From contig JASANG010001953.1 of assembly GCA_030248215.1 (NCBI GenBank), positions 61,779 to 125,778 of the forward strand: a DNA stretch of 64,000 nucleotides, read 5' to 3'. The DNA is from Enoplolaimus lenunculus. Its lineage: Eukaryota; Nematoda; Enoplea; Enoplida; Thoracostomopsidae. Below the pieces are notes generated by a model. The model made no database searches. It was not told the DNA's origin and was given only the letters and a program-made list of their open reading frames with translations. A program made the position numbers and the translations under genes. Shown piece after piece: positions 12,901 through 24,659 of the stretch (positions are counted from its first letter, which is position 1; each line of letters starts with the position of its first letter).

Positions 12901-15900
12901 ACCATGGTCGCAGCAAGAAATGGGTTTATCCCCCTTTGGAATTTTGTACACGAGTTTTGATAAGCTTTGTCAGTTTGTAACATAAAGAAACATTTTTTGA
13001 AATTTTTGTAGAACGAAAGCTTCGTTTTCCAATTTCTGGCTACGCCCTGTGGCGGATTTAGAATTTTGTGACGAAGGAGGCGGGGGGAGGGGTGCAAAAG
13101 TTATGAAAAGCAATTTTTACTTTATGCAATATATTCGCAAAATTTCTGGTTGGAAAAAATTTGTAAGGAAGGTTTATAACAAAAAAGTTTTGCAAGGTGC
13201 CAGGCGCATTTTAAAACTTCGGCGGTTTTCATTTCAGCCGGTTAGGGTGATGGTCCCTTAAGGAGCAAGCCCCCCAAATGAGGGAATGGAGTAGTAGTGT
13301 AAAAAGGCGTTACGCCCTTCTTTTCACGCAGTCCTCCCCTCCTCTACTTTATGGAGGAGGGGCTTTACATCCGCCTCCTCCTCAATCATGTGGAGGAAGA
13401 GTGGCAGGCAGAAGGTGGGGTGGAGTACGAGGGGGCAGAGAAAGATTAAACAGAAGAATACAGTATTGTCTAAAACCGTCTTTATATATGATATATACAT
13501 TATATAGTTCTGCTTTTAATGACATGTATATATTGCTTTCACAATACTTTTAAGACCCCCCCCGCTATAGTTTTAAAATTGTCATACAAAAATAAATTGT
13601 TCTGCGCCGCGATGCAATTAATTTACTGACATTAATGATAACTACATTTATTTCGGCATTTTGTTTACAACTGCACTATTAAACGCAGAAGTAATAAACA
13701 GTAAAGTTGTATTTTATAATACATTTTTGCCTTTTTATTGGAACATTTATTTTTTTCTGTTCGTTGTACGGTGTATATATAGCAGTGTGCAACACGGACT
13801 GAATTATATCGGAACCGGAACTAGAAACTTTGTGATGAAACAGATAATTTGTATTTACAAATATAATATTGATTTAGAGTGTGTTGGTTGGCGATAATTT
13901 TGATAAACGTCGCATAAACAAATTGGCGATGACTTTTGGTTTAAAAGCTAAACTACAAAGCTACATTCAATTATTGATAATTTAAATCATCGAAAGTAAT
14001 TTATAACAAGTGAAAAAACACAAAACCTGCTGTTGTTTGCACAGCTACCATTAACGGCCCCTACGGCGATGGGATAGTTTGGCTACATGCTGGGCTGGGG
14101 ATTATCCCCCGTTAACCATTGCAAATGTGAAAATGGTTAATAAACTTGCTTTTAGTTTATTTGTAATGCAAGTCAGAAATTTTTGAAGCCAATTTTTTAT
14201 AAGAGGCCTAATACCGATGTTTCGTAAAATCTAAAATAATTTACAAAGAAGTTACGTTGGATATATATACGGGTCTTTGAATACTCCTTCATTAACCTAG
14301 GCATTAATTGATATTGTAACATTTATTTTGCATCTTTAGGTTTATAAAACCTAATAATTAATTACCTAACGCTATTTTCGGTAAAAGATTGCTATATTCT
14401 TTTTTGTCTGCTAAAGCTTAAAGGCGTCATCGTTTTTATTTTAAGTGTATTAGTTGCTTATCAACTATCTTTGGTTGCTATATTTGACTTTATAGTCATC
14501 AGTAAGATTTGAAAAACGTACTTTGAATTCAACGCAATTAAAGTATATTGCCGTCGTGGCTAAGTTTAAGCCAAAGCGTAATATTTGTAAATTTACAAAT
14601 ATAATGAAAATAAACAGGAAAGCTAACCTTATTTTTTAATGTTGCGGATTACGGAATATAATTGTGCAATGATTTTTACTATTAATATAAATTTATTAAA
14701 ATACTTACGGTGAGTTTACTTACGTACTAAACTTAGCTTGATAAAGTTTTGAGATATTGTAAATGTTTTACATTGACAGGCCTTTTATGTTTTCATTGTG
14801 TACTTGTGTATCTATTTAAGGTTTTTGCCAGCGTTTTGTGTTTTTATATGGAGAGTGGTCTTTCTTTTACCAGTTAATATTGAACATTTGTGGTTGCATA
14901 TTTTAGATGCTACCAAAAAACTACAACCGTTGAGGCACTCGAAGCGCTCGGTCTATAATGTCGGATTTAAAGCGAGCGTCCTGATATTATATTTCGGGTG
15001 AGGCGAACAGCAGTAGCTGTTCGTTTCGAAGCGCAGTGCAAGGCGTAAATCGTGCTGCGCTTGCTGCAGCAGAAACAGCAGCAGCAGCAACATCATCATC
15101 ATCAACAACAACAACAACAACAACAACAACAAAAACCACAACACCAGCAACGACAACCACAACCACAACAACAAAATGAAAATTATGAGCCGTGGGTTCA
15201 AAAGAATTCGCAGCAAAGACCTTGTACCAGAGCAATAAGAGTTATTTGATTGTATTGTTTGTTATTTTTACCTATGTATACTCAGGGTTATACAGTTTGT
15301 CGTAGGACTAAGCTTAAGCTTTGACCCACTTTTTAGCTTAGGTTTAGACTTGAACTTAAACTTATTGTTAGGCTTAGTAATATGTTTATACCAATGTTGA
15401 AACCCTGAAATATACATAGGCTTTATTACTAATATAAAAATAAAAAATAAAAAAAAACAAAACCAACGGCTGCTTGCACAGCTACCAGGAAAGGCCCCTA
15501 CGACGATGGGGTAACCAGACACTCAAGTGTTGGGTTGCGGATTATCCTCCGTGGACCATTGCAATCTTAGTCAATGTTACTTTTATACTCATAACAGTAG
15601 ATTAATTGTATTCTTAAGCCGAAGGCAACGTAAAAGATAATGTTAAGTATGAGTTTACTATAAAGCAGTAGCTTAAAAAATAATGCAGCTAAAAGTAAAA
15701 GGTTGTTATTTATTACCCAGCTTAATCATTAATTTTTAAAAAACTATGAATTCCTACAGTTGCTTGTTTGGGTGCCACTGACATCAAACATCTTTACCGT
15801 GGGTTAGGTGGATCAAACGTATCGCCCTGACACAACAGGTCAGGGCAGGCTGTAAAATGTCAGCGTTTGGTCAAGCAAAGGGATACTCATGTATGAGCCT

Positions 15901-18900
15901 AACGCAAACGGCCAACCGCTAAGGGATCTGGAACCGCCTGGTAACTGATGATGTCAATCATCACTCATATCACTAGGAGCTGCCTTCCTGTTGAAAAGTT
16001 ACTAGGCGTGCACGGCTCGTGGAAAACTGAAAAAATACGCTATAAAATAATACGTAATACGTAGTTTTTTTATTTTTTACCACTTTTCACTTAGACCATA
16101 GCAGATAAAAAGTTAAATTTTACGATTTTATACTAAAAATGCGTTAGGCTTCTCGTTTACATAGATCGCGCACTTACCGGTGATAGGAGCTACGTATAGT
16201 TCAAAATACAGGCAACGCTAACAGGGATAGGTTGCGGAAGGCATTAGCGTGAAGTTTAAAACAAGACTGTTATAGCGGAAGATAAATACTGGCAATCGTT
16301 AACCACACCGCTAAGACGTTGCTTTTGCTTTGGAATAGACCTAAGCTCAAGGGTCAAGTTAGTTTTAGTCTTCTATATAGCAGGGTGCCACCAAAATTCC
16401 GACTCCGATTAGAATTCCGATTCAAAACGAGTTCCAATTCCGCAATGAATCCGAATCGGAATGTAGGAATTTGAAATTTAATCCGATTTGTTTCATCTTT
16501 TGCATAAAAATTCTGCATCACTTATCAATTAAAAGACTTTCGATAAGTTAACTTATCAATAATTGAAGGTAGTTTTTTGTAGTTTAGTTTTACAAAACTA
16601 AAAGTCATCGCAATTTTTTCATGCGACGTTTATAAAAAATCGCCAACCAACTCTTAATCAATATTATGTTTGTAAATACAATTTATCTGTTAGGCACAAA
16701 GTTTCTGGTTTCGACTCCGGTATAATTCAATTCGCTTTGTATCCTGCTATATATACACCGTACCACGAACAGGAAAAAAACTAAATGTTCGAATGGAAAT
16801 GCAAAGATGTAGTGTCAAATACAACTATACTGTTTATTACTGCTGCGTTTAACAGTGCAGCTGCAAACAAAATGAAGAAATAAATGTAGTTATCATTAAT
16901 GTCATTAAATTAATCGTATCGCGGCGCAAAACAATTTATTTTGGTATATGTTCAACTGCAATTTCAAAACAATAGCGGCGGGATTCTTAAACGTATTTTG
17001 AAAGCAATATATACTTGTTATTAAAAGCACAACTATATAACGTATATACGTATATTATATAAAAAGACAATTTTAGACAATACTGCACGCTTCGTAGAAA
17101 ATAAACATTGCTTTGCTGGAGTACTATATTGCATGACTCAAGTAATGGACAATCTGCACTTTTATCATTTCAAGAAAGTGCATTTTTTAAGGAAATGACA
17201 CATGTTAAATACACACGTTTTAAAAACTTGAAACTAATAGACTTAGGAAGACGCACTTTTCTCTTTTGTTCACTTCAAGAGTATTTGATATTTGTTTACA
17301 CCAAACTGATGGTGTGCAAGATATGTCATTGTACATGAACGGGTTTTCTAGAATTGCATTATATTAGTTTTAACTAAAATGAATTGAGATAAAATTTTAA
17401 GAATTAAAATCATACATAGTTTAGAATGTAAATGTTTACTCTTTCACGATTTCCGGAAAACGTCACCTGCAATCATTGCTTGTTTCTAACGTCGTGCTGT
17501 GGTAAACTTAAACTTTGGAACACCAACATTTTACAAAATTGTAAAATGCGCTATTACAAAATACGTTAGTTTATGTATTTCACGATTATTAGGATTGATC
17601 TAAATGTTGAGCTTGCGTGTACTGGAATTGAATAAAATTTGGAAATTTACGGTTTGGAATGTGTACCATTTTTCTCCACACAGCCAAATTCTTTATTGTG
17701 GATCATGCATAACAGTTACGTTTAGCCAGGCACAATTATTGCTTATAAAACGAGGATAGCTGGTATATACCCAGTAAATATGTTTAATCTTTCCCTGCCT
17801 CTCGTCCTCCTCCACCCCTCATTCTGCCCGCCACCCCGCCTCCACCTTATTGAGGAGAAGGCGGACGTAAAGCGAGTCATTCATAAAGTCCCTATACATC
17901 CTCATCCTCCACTGTAAGGAGGAGGGTGCAAAACCCGCCTTTTTACATTACTGAGGACGACTGCTCCGCCCTGAGTAATGCATCATCCACAGTAAAGAAT
18001 GTTGCTGTGTGGAAAGCGCTGATTCAATTCCGGAAAATAGGGGGAATTGGAAATATAAAGTTTGCGTGTATTGAAATGTAACACTATTTAGTTTCGTTAA
18101 ATTTTACTTCACAGAGTAATTTGAAATACCTTTAATGTCCAAATCTAATACACACACGTTTACAGACATATGTTATTCCTAATATCCCTGTTACAGTTAC
18201 ACTTGTATTGGAATTGGTAAATAACAGTAATCTTTAAAATTTCTGTTGTCACAAAGTTTTCAAATCTTTATGTAACGTATACGGTGTTGGACAACATACC
18301 CTTTCCGTAAGGGATGGTCCCCGATCCGATTCCGATATGATAGCGCGTGATGCGCTTGTTTTCGGAAATTGTCGTTGTTTACGCGGAGGCGTAAACTTGT
18401 TTCGGCAAAGTAACGAATATGCAAATTGGATTAATTTGCATATTTCGATACTTCGGATCGGTAGCCAGCCAAGAGGTCAGTTTGGATTTTAGATCTCTAG
18501 GAATGTTGCGTTTTCTGAGAATATCAAGTTTCTAGTCTTTATTTTAACTTTTGGTTTTCTTTCACTTAGGCGTATTTCTCGGATTTCGAGCGTTTAATTA
18601 CACTTTTTCGATTCGGCCACGTATCTGTTCCGATCCGTGTCCGTAGGGTAACCCTCCGAGTCCCTGCTCGTTTATTACTTGTTTGTTACTCGTGTGTTAC
18701 TCGTTTTGTGTCAATAAACGCTCGTATCAGCGAGCTTGAAGTTTACGGGTCCGTCGAACTTACAGGAGATTCCCGACCCCTTCCGTCGGTCTCGGTTTAA
18801 ATAAGCTCGCCCGAGCCGGCGGGTCGTATCCTAAAACTAAGGTGATCATCCCCGTAAAACATAACATACGGGAATTGTATCTAATCTAGCACATGCAAGT

Positions 18901-21900
18901 AGAGTATTCGACATGTGTATATTTGACATTTATAAATTTAATCACTTATCAAATTGCTATGTTCAACGACTATATAAATCCTAGTTTTATAGTTATACGC
19001 TTCGTAGAAAATAAACATTGGTCGACTACTGTATTGCATGACTCAAGTAATGGACAATCTGTACTTTTATCATTTCAAGAAAGTGCATTTAAATGAAACA
19101 AATTATGGTACGATTTAAGGAAATGACACATGTTAAATGCACACGTCTTAAAAACTTGAAACTAATAGAGATTTAGGAAGACGCATTTTTATGTTTTGTT
19201 CACTTCAAGATTATTTGATATTTGTTTACTCCAAATTGATGGTGTACAAGATATGTTGTCATTGTACATGAACGGGTTTTCTAGAATTGCATTATATTAG
19301 TTTTAACTAAAATGAATTGAGATAAAATTTTATTAATTAAAATCATACGTAGTTTAGAATGTAAATGTTTACTCTTTAACGATTTCCGGAAAACGTCACC
19401 TGTAATCATTGCTTGTTTCTAAAGTCGTGCTGTGGTAAACTTAAACTTTGGAACACCAATATTTTACAAAATTGTAAAAGGCGCTATTACAAAATACGTT
19501 AGTTTATGTATTTCACGATTATTAGGATTGATCTAAATGTTGAGCTTGCGTGTACTGGAATTGAATAAAATTTGTAAATTTAAGGTTTGGAATGTGTACC
19601 ATTTTTCTCCACACAGCCAAATTCTTTATTGTGAATGATGCACAACAGTTACGTTTAGCCAGGCACAATTATTGCTTATACAATGAAGATAGCTGGTATA
19701 TACCCAGTCTATATTTCTTGCATTTTATAAAACGTCAAATAAAAATGTAACGCCAATAGTTTTAAGCAATTTTATCTGAAATATGTAACAAAATTTATTT
19801 GTAAAAAGTATAAACTTAATTTTTCTGCAGTGTAGAGGGTTCTACATACGTATTCAAATCGCCTACCGCACGAACAACCACATAAACACGACCTCGCTCA
19901 TTCGAATTTACGAGAAGTAATAGGGTGGCACTGTAATACCTTGATGCGATCTTTGCAAGCTCGTTCTTTACCAGGAACAACAACCAATGTTCGAATGTAA
20001 TGATCTGCAGGATTAAAGTTCGGCGGACACGGATATCCAAAACTAGAATATTATTTTGCTTTGTTATAAAGCTACCGGATTTATGTGAACATTGCTTCTG
20101 CTGTATCGCTTATTAACGAAGAAGAAAATCACTTTTGCACTGTTCATGAAGGAACACATACCAAGTATGAATTTTGTACGGTTTCAATTGTTAAAGATAA
20201 ATGCAATTTGTAGCTGGTTGACGCTGCAAAAACTTGCACGTGTGTATATAATTAGGTTTTTGAATGTTTGGCATACCGTTTTAAAAGAAGCATACTATTT
20301 TACAGTCGACCAATAGCATTGTGTTAAGAGGGCTGATAATCAGGGGGGCAGTACCTAACATTTTAACCTTATTCTACATAAAACAGACTCTACCTTTCAA
20401 AAAAATTTGCTGCATGACGCGCCGGACCAAAGTAAGCAACACGTCCTTCAGCCATTAGGCAAAGTCTGAAATGGGATGAGTAGTTGAATTTTGATTAACA
20501 GCTTCTATCAGGATATACATGATAGTAAAAATAAACTTAACGGAATCGGATAGTGATCAAAATATCGGATACGAAAAACGCATATTTAAGCGTAATAGGT
20601 TTAAAAACGTTTTATACGTAGGTTGAAATTTGGTATTTTGTTCCAAAGCAACTAACAGCAATGTACTTGTATGAAAAACTGAATAATCATCAAGTGACGC
20701 TGTGTCAATAAGGTTATAAAAATAACGGAATTTGCGGTGGTTCTATAGTGAACACGGAAACCGACCCAGAATTTAAAGGAAACAAAGACGGAAAAGACTG
20801 AACACCCTAGATTTAATCTACTGGTGCTGAGAAAGTTTTCATATTTAAGCCAACCAGTTAGCTTTGGGCCAACGTAAAAAACAGGACCGTTACAGTAGCG
20901 TAAGCGTATTCCTAAGTCTAAGCCTAAGCCTGAGCCGAAGGGTAAGGATAAGCCAGTAGCTAATCTTAAGTCTAAACAAAAAATAGTCTAAAGCTTGAGC
21001 ATACTCTATAGCAGACCCGCGGAACTACGGCCCGCCGCCCCTTATCTTTACACGGTCCAAAATATGCAACGTTCACAAAAAAGATTATGGCAATACTTAC
21101 TTATCAAACATTCGAAATACTTCAGAAGATGGTTGATGTATGGTAAAAATTACTGTTCGACCGGACGCCGCTAACTGCTTCAGTACTGATATGATCTGTT
21201 GCGCCATAAACGAATCTAAGCCCGATGTTGGCTCATCACAAAATAGTATCGGGGGATTGGTTAAAATCTAAAGTAGGCATTTATTTACGACCATCACAAA
21301 ATTGGCCCAAATTTATAGCTGAGGTAACAATTGCTTGTTAAAGTATAATGAAAAATATAAGTAGGAATCACAGTTTCAAATACACAGAGAGCTTTTGGCT
21401 TTCAATTGTAGGAATTTATTAATTATAATTAATTTGTGCTGATAAGTATTGTGCTTATAAACCATTAATTATACATTCAAGTTTTAAATGATTATGGCGA
21501 TTTGTCTACAAATTGTGAATACGAATAAGATCTACGCTATAACACAAAAACCAACTTCTGATGCAAATGACAGCCGTTTCTTTTCGTCACCGGATATTCC
21601 TGGTCGCATTCGTCCTCCAATCAGATTATTCTGGCTTTTTTGTAAACCCAACTGAAAACAAATGTAATTATCACATATTCAACATGCCGTATAACCTTCA
21701 TTGAAACTGTTAATTTTACATTTTTTCAAATAGGAAAATTACATACATACATATATATTTAAATGGAAAATAAACCAACCTCCTTAAGAACTTCGTCAAC
21801 TCTTTTTATTTCACCATTTCTTGAAACTGATTTATCCATACGTAAGGAAGCTTATAAAATTTAATACAAACCCATCTACAGGTTAAGTAAAAGTTAACAT

Positions 21901-24085
21901 CATAAATGTCATGGCTGTAGATTGCTCTCGTTGTTATATGAGCCCGCGCTTTGCTTTCGTAAAACAATATTTGCCGAAACAGTATTTATTTGCTCGAAAA
22001 TTATATTTGCATACACGGCTGGCAAGGCAACCTAAAAACCAAAATCATGTCTTCGCTCATACCTAAGACTATCACAAAAAATTTACAAAGGCATCACACA
22101 GTGGCCTATAGCCAACCAATGTATTAAAGGGGTCAAAACAATTTTAGAGTAGCATGCAGCTGCTTGATTACACAAGACTGACAGTCAACGCAAAACTATT
22201 ATTGAGGGTTACGAATTTTTTCAGAGGAGCGCGAGCAAACACTGCCCCCCACCCTGTGGCTACAGACCCAAGCATACATTATCGAAAGTGATAAATGTCA
22301 ATTATTTTTCAGTAAAACCCACTCTTTCTATTAACAAAATAACTCAGAAATCAACTAGCGAATCAAATGATGTCTTAATCTCTCGAACGGTTAAGCCAGC
22401 AATAAACAAATCATTTTGTTGAACAAATGCTGAAATTGAACGAATTGATGCGCCAAGGGCCTGCCCATTGACATAGATATCTCCGTCGACAACAAGATCT
22501 TTAACGCGATCCGTCAGAACATTCAGTATCGTGGTTTTGCCAGCTCCACTAAAAAAGAGATGGTGGCTAAAGTTTACAGTTAGAAAATGAACAGGAATTT
22601 ATAAACGATTTTATACTGTAACTAAGAAAACTTTGATTTATTCATTTAATAACATCAAGCGTGAAACAACAGTAACAAATTTTCCTCAAGCTTCCTTTGT
22701 ATAAATGGTATATGTATATGTATATATGTGTATGCGGCTGTGCCCATTAAACGATCGGAAAAATGACCAGAAGAGTTCATGAATACGTTCAAATGTTTAA
22801 AAAATTTTCAAAATTGAACCAGATTTGAGTAAAAGCCGACTGGAAAGATAGCACAAAAGACCATATTATTGATCTAAAATTTATTGTGCCGAACATCAAT
22901 TCCTTCTACACAGAATGTTACATTGAAATTCAATTGTCTATAAAGTTTGTTTGATTATATTGTAAGATGTCCATGCACATTGCAAACGTGTAGTCTTGTG
23001 ACATAATATATTAAAGTGATTAGAGACGAAAATACAACTTACCTGGCACCCATAATTGCAACAACTTCTCCTGGATGAGCGATGCCGCTAACTGAAACAC
23101 TCAAAATTAAGGTTAACATCAGATACAACACTAGTCATCAAGTTTAACAGAGATGTAAAGTAAACAAACATCTAACAATTGCTAATCCATAGCTTAAGCT
23201 GTAGACTATTTTTTGCTTGGCCTAAGGCTTAGGTATAAGCTCATTCTGACGCTACGGTTTAGACTTACAAATATGTTGTTTCATGTTTATATATGAAACA
23301 ATCTTTAAAACAGCTGGAACGCTGCCCAAAATATGCATGTGAGCGCTCCAGTGTTAATAATATAGATATCCTATGCGGCAAATCGTAAAATCCGCTGCAT
23401 ACTTACCGTTTCGCAGGATATGCAGTGATTCTTTCTGCAAATTCGCACCATTCTTTCCTTTCTTCCACGGCAGACGATTAACAAACCGATTGCGAAGAGG
23501 CTTTTTGTGTAGCGCCGATATTGCATTAATATCGTTCCACGCAATCGTTACCTGCCTCTGTACCATACTCGTTGTTCTGGCGACTGGTTTGCCGTCCGAC
23601 CACGATCCGCTCGACAAATTAAGGGCTCCCGAGGAAGTGGGTAACGTTTCTTCGATTATGTTTTTAGCTTTTATCCCGTCTGGTTCTGATTGAGAAGCGT
23701 CTTTACCAGTTATTTTTGGGTCGGAAAGAATTTTGCCAAAGGTTTCAGATTTCAAACCGCCAGGAAGTAATTGTTGAGGGTTGTCATGTTTCGGTTTTGT
23801 GTCAGAAAGGGGTTGAAAGTTACTCAAAGGATCGAAAATTGAAAAGTCAGTTGCATTAGGAACGCCAGGAGCATATGAGGTTGAATTGTCAGGATTTGAT
23901 GTAAAACCCAAAACACTGGGAGATGGTTGTGGTGAAGTGTAGTTCAGTGGCATTTCGGTTGAAACTTCTACAGAAGTTGAATCGATTTTTGGAGCAGTTG
24001 TGGATTGAATAAGGGCTCGAGTTACCAGCAGATCTGCGAGGTCACCGAGTTTTGGGTCTTCGGTGCATGAATTATCCTCTTCCAT
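9943..24085 (-). CDS. ABCG half-transporter (white-like), C-terminally short
   Basis: Thirteen exons: 24085-23407, 23091-23043, 22548-22380, 21850-21780, 21651-21556, 21267-21101, 20465-20394, 20042-19940, 12840-12704, 12314-12209, 11511-11380, 10720-10628, 10023-9943; about 650 residues. The long serine/threonine-rich amino part (residues 1-180) is followed by the ATPase: Walker A GASGAGKTT (241-249), Q-loop FVQQND, signature ISGDEKKR, Walker [15 protein letters not shown]-loop TIHQPSS, then FNPADHY. The membrane part shows [22 protein letters not shown] with [21 protein letters not shown] and [17 protein letters not shown]. It stops after the third helix, with no exon found for helices 4-6. 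The exon 3/4 joint is out of phase by one base and lacks the usual HLxFQ codons; the exon 8/9 joint lacks the usual ICDNF. Introns 4 and 5 begin GTTGGT. By family it should export small molecules (pigment precursors, sterols or amines) as a dimer; the short form may be non-functional. Intron 8 is 7.1 kb of repeats. Confidence 0.85.
10782..11005. mobile_element. TTAGGC-bearing MITE, degenerate, in ABCG intron 11
   Basis: Contains CATATTCCTAAACCTAAG-type units repeated three times with a roughly 65-bp period, then AAAGCTTAAGC and a GGATAACGGACC end. The terminal repeat is only partly recognisable. It lies between the exons at 11511-11380 and 10720-10628. Confidence 0.6.
12005..12165. mobile_element. 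TTAGGC-bearing MITE, worn copy, in ABCG intron 10
   Basis: AGGCTTAGGCAGAGG and GGCTTAGGCTTAGTC units followed by the family signature ATATGCTTACACTACTGTTACG. Ends are eroded. Confidence 0.6.
13290..14010. repeat. left arm of large inverted repeat
   Basis: Matches 17975-16520 in reverse complement, with the insertion at 17088-17780 removed. Shared blocks include the GTAAAAAGGCG lead, the GGAGG/CCTCC-rich segment, AGAAAGATTAAAC, TTTTAGACAATACTG, the TATATAGCAG region and AAAAGTCATCGC. The arms are about 0.7 kb each with roughly 80% apparent identity, and the middle (14010-16520) is about 2.5 kb. No transposase is recognisable, so the class is left open. Confidence 0.7.
14013..14128 (+). repeat. 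dispersed repeat, copy 1
   Basis: Shares with 15455-15566 the series TTTGCACAGCTACC, GGCCCCTACGGCGATGG, GGATTATCCCCCGT and ACCATTGCAA in the same direction. Unknown family; it lies inside the large inverted repeat. Confidence 0.6.
15062..15175 (+). repeat. CAG/CAT/CAA trinucleotide microsatellite
   Basis: Runs of CAG, then CAT, then about ten CAA, then degenerate CAACCA units. The plus-strand frame encodes polyglutamine and the minus-strand frames encode polyleucine or polyvaline; both are by-products of the repeat. It sits in ABCG intron 8. Confidence 0.85.
15296..15412. mobile_element. fragment of TTAGGC-bearing MITE
   Basis: GCTTAAGCTTTGACCCACTTTTTAG-like and TTAGGCTTAGTAATATG units resemble the core of the family; no terminal repeats. 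Confidence 0.45.
15455..15566 (+). repeat. dispersed repeat, copy 2
   Basis: Direct copy of the sequence at 14013-14128, diverged by roughly a quarter. Unknown family. Confidence 0.6.
15780..16025. other. GC-richer unexplained block
   Basis: About 245 bp that is clearly richer in G and C than its surroundings, with short hairpins (for example CCTGACACAACAGGTCAGG near 15828) and no open frame. It may be a fossil of a structured RNA or the end of a non-LTR element; I do not recognise it. Confidence 0.3.
16520..17975. repeat. right arm of large inverted repeat, interrupted
   Basis: Reverse-complement partner of 13290-14010. It is split by a 0.7-kb repeat at about 17088-17780: sequence on either side (ending GACAATACTG, resuming TTTAATCTTTCCC) is contiguous in the other arm apart from about 9 bases. 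Confidence 0.7.
17088..17780 (+). repeat. 0.7-kb repeat, copy 1, inserted in inverted-repeat arm
   Basis: Nearly the same sequence recurs in direct orientation at 18996-19712, from ACGCTTCGTAGAAAATAAAC to AGCTGGTATATACCCAGT, with over 90% apparent identity. No protein frame is conserved between copies. The 76- and 67-residue frames inside the two copies are incidental. Confidence 0.8.
18285..18866. mobile_element. solo LTR of an LTR retrotransposon
   Basis: A 582-bp fossil beginning TGTTGGACAAC and ending CATAACA, flanked by a 5-bp direct duplication TACGG (18280-18284 and 18867-18871). It contains an AATAAA signal at about 18711 and is GC-richer than its surroundings. No internal region or second LTR is present, as expected after LTR recombination. 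TGTTGG ends and a 5-bp duplication are compatible with BEL/Pao or Gypsy kin. The near-perfect ends and duplication suggest modest age. Confidence 0.75.
18996..19712 (+). repeat. 0.7-kb repeat, copy 2
   Basis: Direct partner of 17088-17780 (see there). It lies between the solo LTR and ABCG exon 8, still within ABCG intron 8. Confidence 0.8.
20872..21057. mobile_element. TTAGGC-bearing MITE in ABCG intron 6
   Basis: Left end GGGCCAACGTAAAAAACAGG, GTTACAGTAGCGTAAGCGTA lead, CCTAAGTCTAAGCCTAAGCC units, AATAGTCTAAAGCTTGAGC tail and a right end near TTTACACGGTCC. Terminal repeats are eroded but traceable. Confidence 0.7.
23185..23278. mobile_element. fragment of TTAGGC-bearing MITE in ABCG intron 1
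   Basis: AGCTGTAGACTATTTTTTGC and CTAAGGCTTAGGTATAAGC match the core of complete copies. No ends. It lies between exons 1 and 2. Confidence 0.5.
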
Positions 24086-24508
24086 TCGAGTTCGATTGGG
24101 TTCGTTATTTATGAAATATCACCGAAAAAATAAAAGTAGTTGAGAAAACTCGTGCGTTTTTAGTTAATTTTTGAGATTTTACTGCCTAACTTCAAACGCC
24201 TGGCAGTTGTCAACAGATATGTAAAAGATCGGTCATCATGCTCGGGCTATTCGACTCCGTCCAAGCTGAAGCTAAAATCGTTAAATGTTTTACCTTCAAA
24301 ATATAATGGTCAGATATATGAAGTTTTTATTTTTAGTTTAGCTTCATTTTGAGAAGCTGAGCAACAAATTTAAATTTTCAAACAGCACGACCATATTAGC
24401 ATAGCAAATTTTGAACTCGAAAAGATTCCTATGGAGCCAACGAAAATAGTTATTTGTGGTTATGTATTTGAAAACTTATCAACCAGTACGTATAGGATAC
24501 TTTAATTA

Positions 24509-24659
24509 GGCCCATGCAAAGATCAGTGGCGAAACGTTTTTTGCGAGACTGCAATAAGTATGCTTAAGATTTAGACTATTTTTTGCCTAGGCTTAGGCTT
24601 AGGCTTAGGCTCGGGAATATGCTTCTGCTACTGTTACGGTCCTGTTGTTCACATTGGCC
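24509..24659. mobile_element. TTAGGC-bearing hAT-type MITE, complete
   Basis: Ends GGCCCATG and CATTGGCC. Flanks TTTAATTA on the left and TTTAATTT on the right form a 7/8 target duplication. The interior has four consecutive CTTAGG-type units and GGAATATGCTTCTGCTACTG. Confidence 0.8.

Noticed and set aside
12544-12951. 135-residue minus frame taken whole
   Set aside because: Only 12840-12704 of it is an ABCG exon; the remainder is intron read-through on both sides.
13278-13553. Plus-strand 91-residue proline/glycine-rich frame
   Set aside because: It falls in the GGAGG-rich arm of the inverted repeat and has no counterpart in the other arm.
15052-15249. Polyglutamine protein and antisense polyleucine/polyvaline proteins
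   Set aside because: By-products of a CAG/CAA microsatellite in an intron.
23373-23693. 106-residue plus-strand frame
   Set aside because: Antisense to ABCG exon 1, which is confirmed by motif continuity into Walker A.
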